Numbered from the stretch's first letter, positions 54,159-63,476 are shown. The stretch: DNA of 64,000 nucleotides from Candidatus Solirubrobacter pratensis (GCF_000425945.1 NZ_AUEK01000011.1:229085-293084), one strand, 5' to 3'. Notes: a model not told the origin generated them from the sequence alone. Translations and numbers: made by a program.

Positions 54159-54733
54159 CTCGTCAGCTTCGCAAGGACCCCCGACAGCTCCTGCTCCAGT
54201 TGCTCGAGCGTGCCGGAGTTCTCAATAGCGTAGGTCGCCCGGCGGGCTTTCTCATCTTGACTGAGCTGGCGGGCGGTCCGCTCGTCCAGCGACGCATGCC
54301 CACGAGCCGCAGCCCGCTCCTTGCGGACACTTTCCTCGGCGACGATCGCGATCGTCGCGTCGTAGTTGCCCTCGAGTCCGGCTTCGAACAACAACGGCGT
54401 CTCGACGACGAGCGCGCGTCCGCCGGCGGTCTCGCGCCATTCCTGGACCTTCTGGCCGACCCGCGGCCACAGCAACTGCTCGAGCCACGCGCGGTCCTCG
54501 GGCGTCGCGAAGGCCGCCTTGGCGACCGCCGAGCGGTCGACCTTGCCGTCCGGGGCGACCTCCGGGCCCCAGCGCTCCACGACGGCGTCGCGCACCTCCG
54601 GCTCCTCGTAGAGCGCGTGCACGACGGCGTCGGTGGAGATCGTCGCCGCGCCCAGGCGGGCGAGCGCGGCGAGCGCTTCGGACTTCCCCGCGCCGATACC
54701 GCCCGTCAGGCCGACGAACGGCGGCGCGGTCAC
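54155..54733 (-). CDS. coaE: Dephospho-CoA kinase
   Basis: A 192-residue P-loop kinase that phosphorylates dephospho-CoA, the last step of CoA synthesis. Walker A LTGGIGAGKSEAL is at about 9-21. ISTDAVVHALYEEPEV and VVETPLLFEAGLEGNYDATI follow in the family order. GTG start overlaps the rpsA stop (GTGA). The same adjacency to rpsA is common in actinobacteria. panB and panC, upstream in the same pathway, are 37 kb away in this window. Confidence 0.95.
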   Translation of the reverse strand: MTAPPFVGLTGGIGAGKSEALAALARLGAATISTDAVVHALYEEPEVRDAVVERWGPEVAPDGKVDRSAVAKAAFATPEDRAWLEQLLWPRVGQKVQEWRETAGGRALVVETPLLFEAGLEGNYDATIAIVAEESVRKERAAARGHASLDERTARQLSQDEKARRATYAIENSGTLEQLEQELSGVLAKLTR

Positions 54734-56133
54734 TCCTCTTCGGGAGCCTCCGGCTCCGGGGCCACCTCGGGCTCCGGCGCCTCGGCGGCAGCCTCGGGCT
54801 CCTCAGCGGGCGCCTCGGGCTCCTCAGCGGGCGCCTCGGGCTCCTCAGCGGGCGCCTCGGGCTCCTCGGCGGTCGCCTCGAGCTCCTCGGCCGGCGGCGC
54901 GGCGGTCGCGCCCTCGGCGAAGACGTCCTCCGACAGGCCAAGCTCAGGCATGTCCTCGAGGTCGCCCGCGTCGGACAGACCCTCGACGCTGCGGCGCGGC
55001 AGGATCTGGCCCTCCACCCGCTTGATCGAGAGCGAGAGCCGGCGGCGCTCGGAGTCGATCTCGAGGATCTTGACCTTCACCTCGTCGCCCGGCTGGACGA
55101 TCTCGCGCGGGTTCTCGACGTGCTGCTGGGCGAGCTCGGAGATGTGCACGAGGCCTTCGACGCCCTCGAGGATCTCGACGAACGCGCCGAACGCGACGAC
55201 CTTGGTGACCGTGCCCTCGAGCTCGTCACCGACGTGGTAGGTGTCGACGACACGCTGCCACGGGTCTTCCTGGGTCTGCTTGAGGCCCAGGGAGATGCGC
55301 TGGCGGTCGCGGTCGATGTCGAGCACCTTGACCTCGACGGTCTCGCCGATCGTCAGCACCTCGCTCGGGTGGTTGACGTGCGACCAGCTGAGCTCGGAGA
55401 TGTGGATCAGGCCGTCGATGCCGTCGAGGTCGACGAACGCGCCGAAGTCGACGATGTTGGAGATCTGGCCCTCGATGATCAGGCCCGGCTGCAGGCGCTC
55501 CAGGATGGCCTGGCGCTGCTCCTTGCGCTCCTCCTCCAGCACCGCGCGGCGGCTGAGGACCACGTTGTTGCGGCTGCGGTTGAGCTCTATGACCTTCGTC
55601 TGGATGGTCTGGCCCAGGTACTCGTCCAGGTTCGGGACGCGGCGGATGTCGACCAGCGAGGCGGGCAGGAAGCCGCGCACCCCGAGATCGACGATCAGGC
55701 CGCCCTTGACGACCTCGATGACCGCGCCGTTGACCGGCTCGCCGGAGTCGGCGGCGGCCTCGATCTTGCGCCAGGCGCGCTCGAAGCGGGCGCGCTTCTT
55801 GGACAGGATCAGCCGGCCGTCCTGGTCCTCCTTGGTGAGGACGAGAGCGTCGACCTCCTCGCCGAGCTCCACCTCCTCATTCGGATCGACCGACTTCCGG
55901 ATCGAAAGCTCGTTGTTGGGGATTACCCCTTCGCTCTTGTAGCCGATGTCGACGAGGACCTCGTCCTTGTCGATGCGCACCACCTTGCCGGTGACGACGT
56001 CTCCTTCTTCGAAGGGGACGATCGTGGCGTCGTAGTTGGGGACAATGCGGCCGTCGATCTCGAGGAGCATCCCATCGGAGCCCTCGACGACTCGGGCGTC
56101 GGGGATGGCAGGGGGGGTGAGCGTGGCTTCCAT
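54730..56133 (-). CDS. rpsA: Ribosomal protein S1
   Basis: A 467-residue protein with four S1 RNA-binding domains, at about 41-113, 127-193, 214-283 and 300-370. Markers are GDVVTGKVVRIDKDEVLVDIG, GLIVDLGVRGFLPASL, GQISNIVDFGAFVDL and GTVTKVVAFGAFVEI. Four domains is the usual actinobacterial form. The tail is acidic and holds four copies of EEPEAPA. It is co-transcribed with coaE and the SLT gene through 4-base overlaps. TAGAGT, 11 bases before the ATG, is a possible -10. Confidence 0.97.
   Translation of the reverse strand: MEATLTPPAIPDARVVEGSDGMLLEIDGRIVPNYDATIVPFEEGDVVTGKVVRIDKDEVLVDIGYKSEGVIPNNELSIRKSVDPNEEVELGEEVDALVLTKEDQDGRLILSKKRARFERAWRKIEAAADSGEPVNGAVIEVVKGGLIVDLGVRGFLPASLVDIRRVPNLDEYLGQTIQTKVIELNRSRNNVVLSRRAVLEEERKEQRQAILERLQPGLIIEGQISNIVDFGAFVDLDGIDGLIHISELSWSHVNHPSEVLTIGETVEVKVLDIDRDRQRISLGLKQTQEDPWQRVVDTYHVGDELEGTVTKVVAFGAFVEILEGVEGLVHISELAQQHVENPREIVQPGDEVKVKILEIDSERRRLSLSIKRVEGQILPRRSVEGLSDAGDLEDMPELGLSEDVFAEGATAAPPAEELEATAEEPEAPAEEPEAPAEEPEAPAEEPEAAAEAPEPEVAPEPEAPEEE
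54791..54874 (-). repeat. Four 21-base tandem repeats in the rpsA tail
   Basis: Units start at 54791, 54812, 54833 and 54854. The first three are identical and the fourth differs at two bases. They encode EEPEAPA repeats in the disordered S1 tail. Near-identity at third positions points to recent copy-number change. Confidence 0.9.
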
Positions 56134-56157
56134 TAGCGGCGGATACTCTAGCGATCC

Positions 56158-57300
56158 ATGCCGGTCCGAGCGACGAAACGCGGCGCCGCCCGCCCTCCCT
56201 TCCTACCCGGAGCCGACGCCGACGTGCTGATCTGCGGCGCTTCCTTCGCCGGCCTGACGGTCGCGCGCGAGCTGCGCGCGACGGGCGCGCGCGTGTTGGT
56301 GCTGGACCGCTACGAGATCGGCGAGCGGCAGACCTCGGCCTGCGCGGCGCCGACCGAGTGGCTGCGCAACATGGGCGTGGAGGCGTCGATCCGGCAGACG
56401 TTCGGGTCGCTTCTCGTGCACACGCCGCAGGTCGCTAAGGCGCGCTGGACCTTGCCCTGGACGTTCTCGACGTTCGATTACCCATCGCTGTGCGAGGGGC
56501 TGTTCGAGCAGTCCGGCGATGCCGTGTTCGACACGGCGAAGGTCGAGGGACGCACCGGGACCACCGTGCACACGGATCGCGGCGACGTCACGGCCGGGCT
56601 GATCGTGGACGCGCTCGGCTGGCGGCGCGTGCTGGGTCCGGGGGCGAACGTCCAGCCGCCGGAGGCGGCGCTCTCGCGGGGATTGGAAGTTCACCCGAAT
56701 GGGCTAGGCGCGGACCTCGAGCTGTGGATCGATCCCCGCTACGTCGACGCGGGGTACGGCTGGTCGTTTCCGGCTCTGGATGAGCTGCGGATCGGCGTCG
56801 GCTCGTTCGATCCGCACGACCCGGTCAAGCAGCCGACGCTGCGGCTGGTCGACGACGTGGATGCATCGCCCGACGGCTACCAGGGCAACTGGATCCCGCA
56901 CCGGCTGCGGCCGGCCGCCGAGGACGGCGTCTTCTTCGCGGGCGACTCGGCGGGCCATTGCCTGCCGTTGACCGCCGAGGGGATCCGGATGGCGTTCTAC
57001 TTCGGGATCGCCTGCGGGCGCGAGCTGCGCGCCGTGCTCGACGGGCGCTCGACGCGCGACGAGGCGCTGGCCTCCTACGGCGCGTTCTCCGCCTCGCACA
57101 GGTTCGCGTTCGAGTGCATGTACGCGGCGCAGCAGTCGATCCGGCACCTGCACGGGCGGCCGCTGGACGGCGTGACGCGGTTCTTCACGCGCCGGCGGGT
57201 GAGCGAGTGGGCGTTCAGGCACTACCTCGACATCGCCCCGCCGTCGTACGCCGTGCCGTCGCCGCCGGCGGCGCGGGCTGTCGCCGCGGTCGCGGCGTAG
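56158..57300 (+). CDS. FAD-dependent oxidoreductase, geranylgeranyl-reductase-like
   Basis: A 380-residue flavoprotein. The dinucleotide-binding motif is ADVLICGASFAGLTVARELR near residue 21, followed by VLVLDRYEIGER. GVFFAGDSAGHCLPLTAEGIRMAFYFGI near residue 259 is the second FAD motif (GD box) of the geranylgeranyl reductase/halogenase-like group. It may reduce isoprenoid chains or hydroxylate a small molecule; the substrate is unknown. It starts 24 bases from the divergent rpsA start, with TACTCT (56144-56149) 8 bases before the ATG. Confidence 0.82.
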   Translation: MPVRATKRGAARPPFLPGADADVLICGASFAGLTVARELRATGARVLVLDRYEIGERQTSACAAPTEWLRNMGVEASIRQTFGSLLVHTPQVAKARWTLPWTFSTFDYPSLCEGLFEQSGDAVFDTAKVEGRTGTTVHTDRGDVTAGLIVDALGWRRVLGPGANVQPPEAALSRGLEVHPNGLGADLELWIDPRYVDAGYGWSFPALDELRIGVGSFDPHDPVKQPTLRLVDDVDASPDGYQGNWIPHRLRPAAEDGVFFAGDSAGHCLPLTAEGIRMAFYFGIACGRELRAVLDGRSTRDEALASYGAFSASHRFAFECMYAAQQSIRHLHGRPLDGVTRFFTRRRVSEWAFRHYLDIAPPSYAVPSPPAARAVAAVAA

Positions 57301-57336
57301 GGGTGGCGCCGCCGGCGCGGATCTCCGCGGATGCCG

Positions 57337-58602
57337 TTACAGCGCGTCGAGGCCCGTGCGCACCGCGGTGGCGATCTCGTCGATGTGCTCCTGCTCGATC
57401 ACGAGCGGCGGGGAGATGGCCACGGCGCCGAGCAGCGGCCGCACGATCACGCCCGCCTCGCGTGCGCCCGCGACCAGCTTCGCCACGGCGCCCGCGTCGT
57501 TCGCGATCGCCTCGTCGGACAGCGCGACGGCCGCGAGCAGGCCGGTGCCGGAGCGGATCTCGCCCACCGCCGGGTGATCGGCGAGCGGCGCCAGCGCGTC
57601 GCGAAGCGGACCCTCGAGCAGCCGCCCGCGCGGGATGACGTCCTCGCGCTCGTACAGCTCGATCGTCGCGAGACCGGCGGCGCAGCACGTCGGGTGGCCG
57701 GCGTAGGTCGCGCCGTGGCGGAGGATCGGGCCGCCGGGCTCCGTGAAGAACGGCGCCGCGACCTCGTTGGAGGCGATCACGCCGCCCAGCGGCAGGTAGC
57801 CGGACGTCACGCCCTTGGCGAACGTGATCATGTCCGGCTTGACGTCCTCCCAGCGCTCGATCCCGAACCACGTGCCGAGGCGGCCGAAGGCGCAGATCAC
57901 GGCGTCGATCACGAGCAGGATGCCGTGCTCGGCGCATAGGTCGGCGACGCCCTCGATGTAGCCGTCGGGCGGCGGCAGCACGCCGCCGGCGCCGATCACC
58001 GGCTCGCAGAAGAAGGCCGCCACGCGATCTGGGCCGACGCGCCGGATCTCCTCCTCGAGCGCCGGCAGCGAGTCGTACGGCACCGAGGAGGTGCCGGGGA
58101 CCAGCGGGCCCCAGTTGCTCGTGTTGGCCTCGATCCCGCCGATCGACGTGCCGAAGCCGTGCGTCCCGTGATAGCCCTGCGTCCGCGAGATCAGGTGCAC
58201 GCGCTCGGGCTGGCCGCGCAGGACGAAGTGGCGCCGGGCGATCTTCGCCGCGGTGTCGATCGCGTCGCCGCCGCCGGAGCCGAGGAACACGCGCGCGTCC
58301 TCCATCGGCGCACGCGCCGCCAGCGCGGCGCAGAGCTCGTTGGCCGGCCGGTTGGAGAACTCGCCGAACGTCGAATAGGCCTCCAGGCGCTTCATCTGCG
58401 CCGCCACGGCGTCGGCGATCTCAGCCCGGCCGTGGCCGAGGTTCGCGTACCAGAGCGAGGCGGTGCCGTCGAGGTAGCGGCGTCCTTCGGCATCGAAGAC
58501 GTAGACGCCCTCCCCACGCTCGATCAGGAGCTCCTGCCGGCTTACCGCGGCCATGTCGGCGAAGGGGTGCCAGAACGCGGTCGTGGTCGTGTGGGTGGCC
58601 AT
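57337..58602 (-). CDS. Class III aminotransferase
   Basis: A 421-residue PLP-dependent omega-aminotransferase. GSGGGDAIDTAAKIAR binds the cofactor phosphate. VIDAVICAFGRLGTWFG carries the PLP-pairing Asp; the usual DEVI is DAVI here. The Schiff-base Lys is in DMITFAKGVTSGYLPLGG near residue 261. ATYAGHPTCCAAGLA completes the site. It resembles beta-alanine/putrescine-pyruvate transaminases. I start at the ATG at 58602, where TACCGT lies 6 bases upstream; the longer frame to 58656 is less likely. Confidence 0.93.
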   Translation of the reverse strand: MATHTTTTAFWHPFADMAAVSRQELLIERGEGVYVFDAEGRRYLDGTASLWYANLGHGRAEIADAVAAQMKRLEAYSTFGEFSNRPANELCAALAARAPMEDARVFLGSGGGDAIDTAAKIARRHFVLRGQPERVHLISRTQGYHGTHGFGTSIGGIEANTSNWGPLVPGTSSVPYDSLPALEEEIRRVGPDRVAAFFCEPVIGAGGVLPPPDGYIEGVADLCAEHGILLVIDAVICAFGRLGTWFGIERWEDVKPDMITFAKGVTSGYLPLGGVIASNEVAAPFFTEPGGPILRHGATYAGHPTCCAAGLATIELYEREDVIPRGRLLEGPLRDALAPLADHPAVGEIRSGTGLLAAVALSDEAIANDAGAVAKLVAGAREAGVIVRPLLGAVAISPPLVIEQEHIDEIATAVRTGLDAL

Positions 58603-58652
58603 GCCGTGACGGTACTCCACCGCCGGCGTCCGGATGTCCAACCTCGACCGGC

Positions 58653-59516
58653 TCAAGCCTCCAAGGCGGCGCGCACCGCTGCGCCGGCCTCCTGGGCGGC
58701 GGAGCGGGCGGCCGCGGAGGCGCGCTGCCAGCGCCAGAAGCCGTGGATCGTCCCTGCGGCGTCGACGAGCGTGACGGGCACGCCCGCGCGCTCGAGCGCC
58801 TTCGCGTACGCCTTGCCCTCGTCGCGCAGCACGTCGCTCTCTGCGAGCACGATGTAGGCGGGCGCGACGCCCGCGAGATCGTCCTGGCGCAGCGGCGAAG
58901 CGTCGGGGAGCGTGCCGTCGGCGCCGTCGAGGTAGAGCTCCCAGAAGCGCTTCATGCCCGCCGCGGTCAGGCCGTAGCCCTCGGCGAACTCGCGGTAGCT
59001 CGGCGTGTTCACGCCCGCGTCGGTGACCGGGTAGATCAGCACCTGCAGCTTCAGCTCGCCGCGGAGCTTCTGCGCCACGACCGCGGCGAGGTTGCCGCCG
59101 GCCGAATCGCCGGCGACGACGTCGGCCCTGAGCGCACGCGTCGCGGCGAGCGCGTCTTCGAGCGCTGCGGGGAACGGGTGCTCGGGCGCGAGCCGGTAGT
59201 CGACGTTCGCCACCACCGCGCCCGACGCGAGCGCGAGCGTGCGGCAGACCGCCTCCGTCGACGCCGCGTTGCCCACGACCCAGCCGCCGCCGTGGAAGTA
59301 CGCGACCGTTCCGCGCGCGTTCTCGGGGCGATAGATCCGGGCGCGCACGCCGGCGAGCTCGGCGTCCTCGGTCGCGACCTCGGGCCCCTCCCCCGCGAGC
59401 TGCGCCGTCTCACTGTCGTGCGCCGCCCGCGCCTGCTCGACGGGGACGTTCTCGGGGGCCGGGCCGCGCAGCCCGTTGATGGCGTCGAGGATCGCCTGGA
59501 TCTCGGCGTCGAGCAC
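58653..59516 (-). CDS. Alpha/beta hydrolase, hormone-sensitive-lipase family esterase
   Basis: A 287-residue esterase. The oxyanion motif is YFHGGGWVVGN near residue 73. The nucleophile elbow is VVAGDSAGGNLAA near 133. Catalytic Asp is in LAESDVLRDEG and His in TIHGFWRW. It hydrolyses short acyl esters in the cytoplasm. It starts just 2 bases after the CoxG-like gene, so they share a transcript. Its end overlaps the open frame in front of the aminotransferase. Confidence 0.91.
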   Translation of the reverse strand: MLDAEIQAILDAINGLRGPAPENVPVEQARAAHDSETAQLAGEGPEVATEDAELAGVRARIYRPENARGTVAYFHGGGWVVGNAASTEAVCRTLALASGAVVANVDYRLAPEHPFPAALEDALAATRALRADVVAGDSAGGNLAAVVAQKLRGELKLQVLIYPVTDAGVNTPSYREFAEGYGLTAAGMKRFWELYLDGADGTLPDASPLRQDDLAGVAPAYIVLAESDVLRDEGKAYAKALERAGVPVTLVDAAGTIHGFWRWQRASAAARSAAQEAGAAVRAALEA

Positions 59517-59518
59517 GC

Positions 59519-60190
59519 TCAGCGGCGCCGGATCAACCGCAGGACGACGAACACGGCGACCAGGCCGGCGGCCAGCGGGAGCGCGCGCTTGAGGATCGCT
59601 CCGCGGCTCGCCTCGCCGAGGTCCAGCACGTTCGGCGTCGGCCGCTCGGGCTCGGGCTGCGGCACCGCACCGGCGTTCGCCGGCTCCGCGGCCGGGGCCG
59701 GATGCGGCTCGGGGGCGGGGGCGGCGGCGCCGGTGGGCGCGGGGGCCGCGCTCATCTCCGAGGCCAGGCAGTCGGCGAACTGACGCATCAGCTTCGCCGA
59801 GACGTCCTGCATCACGCCGCGGCCGAACTGCGCCGCCGGGCCCGTGACGCGCATGTCGGTCTCAACCTTCACGCGCGTGCCCTCGGGCGTCTCCTCCATC
59901 GACGACGTGATCGTGGCGGCGGCGGTGCCCTGCCCGCGCGCGTCCTTGGCCTGCGCGCGCATGACCGCGACGCGGCCGGTCTCGTCGACCTGCTCGATCT
60001 TGACCGTGCCCTTGTAGCGCGACGTGATCGGGCCGATCTTGATCGTCATCATGCCGGTGTACTCGCCGCCTTCGCCGCCGGGCTCGACCTGCGCGCCGGG
60101 CAGGCACGGTGCGACGCGCTCGATGTCGAGCAGCACCGCCCACGCCTGCTCGAGCGGGGCGGGGACCGTGAACTCGTTCGCCAGCTTCAT
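59519..60190 (-). CDS. CoxG-like SRPBCC protein with C-terminal membrane anchor
   Basis: A 223-residue protein. Residues 1-145 are a CoxG/SRPBCC domain: ANEFTVPAPLEQAWAVLLD, CLPGAQV, GPITSRYKGTV and GPAAQFGRGVMQDVSAKL. A Pro/Ala linker of about 45 residues leads to a single membrane helix and RLIRRR. CoxG proteins in aerobic CO dehydrogenase operons bind the membrane. No coxLMS genes are in the window, so the role is open; binding a hydrophobic ligand at the membrane is possible. It is coupled to the esterase gene. Confidence 0.85.
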   Translation of the reverse strand: MKLANEFTVPAPLEQAWAVLLDIERVAPCLPGAQVEPGGEGGEYTGMMTIKIGPITSRYKGTVKIEQVDETGRVAVMRAQAKDARGQGTAAATITSSMEETPEGTRVKVETDMRVTGPAAQFGRGVMQDVSAKLMRQFADCLASEMSAAPAPTGAAAPAPEPHPAPAAEPANAGAVPQPEPERPTPNVLDLGEASRGAILKRALPLAAGLVAVFVVLRLIRRR

Positions 60191-60203
60191 ATTGCCCTGA
60201 AAG

Positions 60204-60647
60204 CTACTCCGCGACGACGAGGTAGGTCCCTGCGGCGAGCAGCGCGACGCCGGCGAGCTTGGCGGGCGTGACGGGGGAGCGGTCGACGCCGAACCAGCCC
60301 AGATGGTCGATCAGCATCGCGGCGCCGAGCTGGCCCGCGACGGTCGCGGCGGTCAGCCCACCGGCGCCGAGCGCGCGCACGGTCCAGACGATCGAGCCGA
60401 CGTACAGCGCGCCGATCAGCCCGCCGCCGATGACCGCCCAGGCGGGGGCCGTGCCGACGTCGGCGACCCCTTCGACCTTGCCGCTCACCAGGGTCAGGAT
60501 GAGCAGCGCCGCGAACGAGACGCCGAGCGCGACGCAGGTCGCCGGCAGGCCGCCGACGGCGTGCCCGAGGCGCGAGTTCAGCGGCGCCTGCGCGGCGACG
60601 GCGGCACCGATCGACACCGCGACGACGACGGCGACGTTGCGGTCCAT
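60204..60647 (-). CDS. DUF606/YdcZ-type DMT membrane protein
   Basis: A 147-residue protein with five hydrophobic helices. It opens MDRNVAVVVAVSIGAAVAAQAPLNSRLG and contains GGLIGALYVGSIVWTVRALGAGG and VAGQLGAAMLIDHLGWFG, the DUF606 repeats of the drug/metabolite transporter superfamily. I use the ATG at 60647 over the adjacent TTG. It probably works as a dimer, as 5-helix DUF606 proteins do. The substrate is unknown. Confidence 0.85.
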   Translation of the reverse strand: MDRNVAVVVAVSIGAAVAAQAPLNSRLGHAVGGLPATCVALGVSFAALLILTLVSGKVEGVADVGTAPAWAVIGGGLIGALYVGSIVWTVRALGAGGLTAATVAGQLGAAMLIDHLGWFGVDRSPVTPAKLAGVALLAAGTYLVVAE

Positions 60648-60695
60648 CAAGGTCGGATGATCGGGGTGGGGCGGAGGGGCTGCACGCCTTATCCT

Positions 60696-63290
60696 CTACT
60701 TCGCCGCGAGCCAGTTCTCGCCGACGCCCGCGTCGACCGCGAGCGGCGGATCCATCTCTGCCGCGCCGACCATCTCGCGCGTCACGATCTCCTTCGCCTG
60801 CTCGACCTCCTCCGGCGGGCCCTCGAACAGCAGCTCGTCGTGGATCTGCAGGATCACGTGGGTGTCGAGGTTCGCGGCGGCCAGCGCGTCGCTCGCGCGC
60901 ACCATCGCGACCTTGATGATGTCGGCGGCCGTGCCCTGGATGACGGTGTTGACCGCGAGCCGCTCGCCGAGCTTGCGCGTCTGCCAGTTGCGCGCGCGGA
61001 TCTCCGGGATCTGGCGGCGGCGGCCGAAGAGCGTGCTCACGTAGCCGGTCTCCTCCGCCTGCGTCACCGCGTCCTTCATGAACTGCGCGACCGCCGGGAA
61101 GCGCTCGAGATAGCGGTCGATGAACTCCTGCGCCTCCTCCTGGGCGATGCGCAGGCGGTCCGCGAGCCCGTAGGCCGAGAGGCCGTAGACGATCCCGTAG
61201 TTGACCATCTTGGCCTTGGAGCGCATGCCGACGTCCAACTGCTCGGGCGGCAGCTCGAACACCGCCGACGCGGTCTCGGTGTGGACGTCCTCGCCGCGCA
61301 GGAAGATGTCGCGCAGCACCTGCTCGTTGGCGATGTGGGCGAGCACCCGCAGCTCGACCTGCGAGTAGTCGACGGACAGGAGCACGTTGCCGGGCTCGGC
61401 GATGAAGCAGGCGCGGATCTCGCGGCCCGTCTCGGTGCGGATCGGGATGTTCTGGAGGTTCGGGTTGACGCTCGAGAGGCGCCCCGTGGCGGCCGTGACC
61501 TGCTCGAAGGTGGTGTGCAGGCGCCCGTCCTCGCCGACCCAGTTCGGCAGCGCGTCGAGGTAGGTCTGCGCGAGCTTGGAGAGCTCGCGGTGGCGCTCGA
61601 TCTTGGGGATGATCTCGTGCTCGTCGCGGATCGCCTGCAGCACGCGCGCGTCGGTGCTGTAGCCGGTCTTGCCGCGGCGCTTGCGCGAGAGGCCGAGCTT
61701 CTCGAACAGGATCACCCCGAGCTGCTGCGGCGACCCGAGCACGAACTCCTCGCCCGCGAGATCCCAGATCTCGCGCTCGAGCGTCGCGACGTCGGCCTTG
61801 ATGCGCGTCGAGACGGTCTCGAGCTTGGGCGTGTCGAGCTTGATGCCGCGCTTCTCGGTCTCGCGCAGGACGCGCACGAGCGGGAGCTCGATGTCGTTGA
61901 GCAGGCCGGTCAGGCCGCGCTCGGCGATCTGCGGGCGCTGGCGGTCCGCGACCAGCTTGACGAGCACGGCCGTAGTGGCCAGCGGATCGTCGGTCTCGAC
62001 CGCGATGCCGCGCTCCTCGGCGATCTCGTCGAGCGGGTAGCCGCGGCGCGCGGGGTCGAGCAGGTAGGCGGCGACCTCGGTGTCGAAGATGAGGTTGTCG
62101 GGGACCTCGGTCAGCGCCTTGGCATCGTGCGCGATCACCGGGCGGTCGCCGGCGGCCTCGACGATCTCCTTCGGGTCCTGCATCTCGCCCTTGAGGACGT
62201 AGCCGCCGCCGGCATAGGCGGCGAAATGCCACTTCGGCTCGCGCGGCAGCAGCTCGCCCTCGGGGACCTCGGGCGGGGTGGCGACCAGGACGAGCTCCTC
62301 GCCGTGCAGGCGCGCGACGTCGGCGGGCCTGCCCTCCTTGGTCGGGAGCGTGAGCGTGTCCTGCGCCTCCGGGCGAGGGATCGCCTCCAGCTCGGCGGCC
62401 TCGAGCGCCTCCTCGAGGCGGCGGAGCGGATCGCGCAGTTCCCAGTCGCGGAAGACCGCGCGCAGGTTCGCGCGGTCGGGCCGGGCGTTGAGCTCGACCT
62501 CGAGGTCGATGTCGATCGGGACGTCGCGCACCATCGTCGCGAGCTGCTTTGACAGGCGCGCGGCGTCGGCGTGCTCGATCAGGTTCTGCTTGCGCTTGGC
62601 GCCCGAGATCTGCTCGACGTTGGCGAGCACGCCCTCGAGGTCGCCGAACTTCTGCAGCAGCTCGGCGGCGGTCTTGTCGCCGATGCCCGGGACGCCGGGG
62701 ATGTTGTCGCTCGTGTCGCCCTTGAGGCCGATGAAGTCCGGGACCTTGTCGGGCGCGATGCCGTAGCGGTCGATCACGCCCTGCGTGTCGTAGACCTTCG
62801 TGTCGGTGATGCCGCGGCTCGTCGTCATGATGCGCACGCCGTCGGTGACCAGCTGGTACGCGTCGCGGTCACCCGTTACGACCATCACCGGGATGCCGCG
62901 CTCCTTGGCCTGCTCCGTGAGCGCGGCGATCACGTCGTCGGCCTCGAAGCCCTCGACGCTGATGTTGCGGTAGCCGAACGCCTCGACCAGGGGGCGCAGG
63001 TGCGGCCACTGGAGCTTCAGGAGGTCGGGGCGGCTGGAGCGCTGGGCCTTGTAGTCGGCGGAGATCTCCTTGCGGCCGGACATGCCCGCGTCCCATACGA
63101 CGATCGTCGGAACCTGTCCGTAATCCGCGAGGATCTTGACCAGCATCGAAGCGAACCCGAAGATCGCGTTCGTGGGCCTGCCGTCGGACGTCGAAATCGA
63201 CTCGGGCAGCGCGAAGAACGCCCTGTACGCGAGCGAGTTCCCGTCGATGAGGAAGAGCTCACGCGGTACGTCTCCGTTGCCTTGCGCCAT
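60696..63290 (-). CDS. polA: DNA polymerase I
   Basis: An 864-residue family A polymerase. The 5-prime nuclease domain (1-310) has LFLIDGNSLAYRAFFALP, EADDVIAAL and GVPGIGDKTAAELL. The middle domain lacks a recognisable Asp-x-Glu exonuclease motif I, so proofreading is probably lost. Polymerase motif A is LSVDYSQVELRVLAHI, motif B is RSKAKMVNYGIVYGLS and motif C is LQIHDELLFE. The O-helix position equal to E. coli Phe762 is Tyr (VNYG). It fills repair gaps and removes primers. TAACGT 7 bases before the ATG suggests a leaderless transcript. Confidence 0.98.
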   Translation of the reverse strand: MAQGNGDVPRELFLIDGNSLAYRAFFALPESISTSDGRPTNAIFGFASMLVKILADYGQVPTIVVWDAGMSGRKEISADYKAQRSSRPDLLKLQWPHLRPLVEAFGYRNISVEGFEADDVIAALTEQAKERGIPVMVVTGDRDAYQLVTDGVRIMTTSRGITDTKVYDTQGVIDRYGIAPDKVPDFIGLKGDTSDNIPGVPGIGDKTAAELLQKFGDLEGVLANVEQISGAKRKQNLIEHADAARLSKQLATMVRDVPIDIDLEVELNARPDRANLRAVFRDWELRDPLRRLEEALEAAELEAIPRPEAQDTLTLPTKEGRPADVARLHGEELVLVATPPEVPEGELLPREPKWHFAAYAGGGYVLKGEMQDPKEIVEAAGDRPVIAHDAKALTEVPDNLIFDTEVAAYLLDPARRGYPLDEIAEERGIAVETDDPLATTAVLVKLVADRQRPQIAERGLTGLLNDIELPLVRVLRETEKRGIKLDTPKLETVSTRIKADVATLEREIWDLAGEEFVLGSPQQLGVILFEKLGLSRKRRGKTGYSTDARVLQAIRDEHEIIPKIERHRELSKLAQTYLDALPNWVGEDGRLHTTFEQVTAATGRLSSVNPNLQNIPIRTETGREIRACFIAEPGNVLLSVDYSQVELRVLAHIANEQVLRDIFLRGEDVHTETASAVFELPPEQLDVGMRSKAKMVNYGIVYGLSAYGLADRLRIAQEEAQEFIDRYLERFPAVAQFMKDAVTQAEETGYVSTLFGRRRQIPEIRARNWQTRKLGERLAVNTVIQGTAADIIKVAMVRASDALAAANLDTHVILQIHDELLFEGPPEEVEQAKEIVTREMVGAAEMDPPLAVDAGVGENWLAAK

Positions 63291-63297
63291 GGCGTGA

Positions 63298-63303
63298 ACG
63301 TTA
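63298..63303 (-). promoter_or_regulatory. Putative -10 of leaderless polA transcript
   Basis: TAACGT on the minus strand, 7 bases before the ATG. The same TANCGT-N7-start arrangement occurs at uvrB and the uracil-DNA glycosylase. The 186-base divergent gap 63291-63476 shows no other supported feature. Confidence 0.5.
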
Positions 63304-63476
63304 GTAGCCGGACCCCCCTGAACGAGCGGCAGTGGGCGGTGCCGGGACCGCTATGCTGGCCACGCGGCTTCCCGGTGCATCTCCGCGCCCGGACGCCTTT
63401 CATGCGCGCACCGCCGCGTGAGCCCTCAAAGCGCTACGCCGCGCGCCAACGAGCCAGCAGCCAGAGGTCCCCACTC

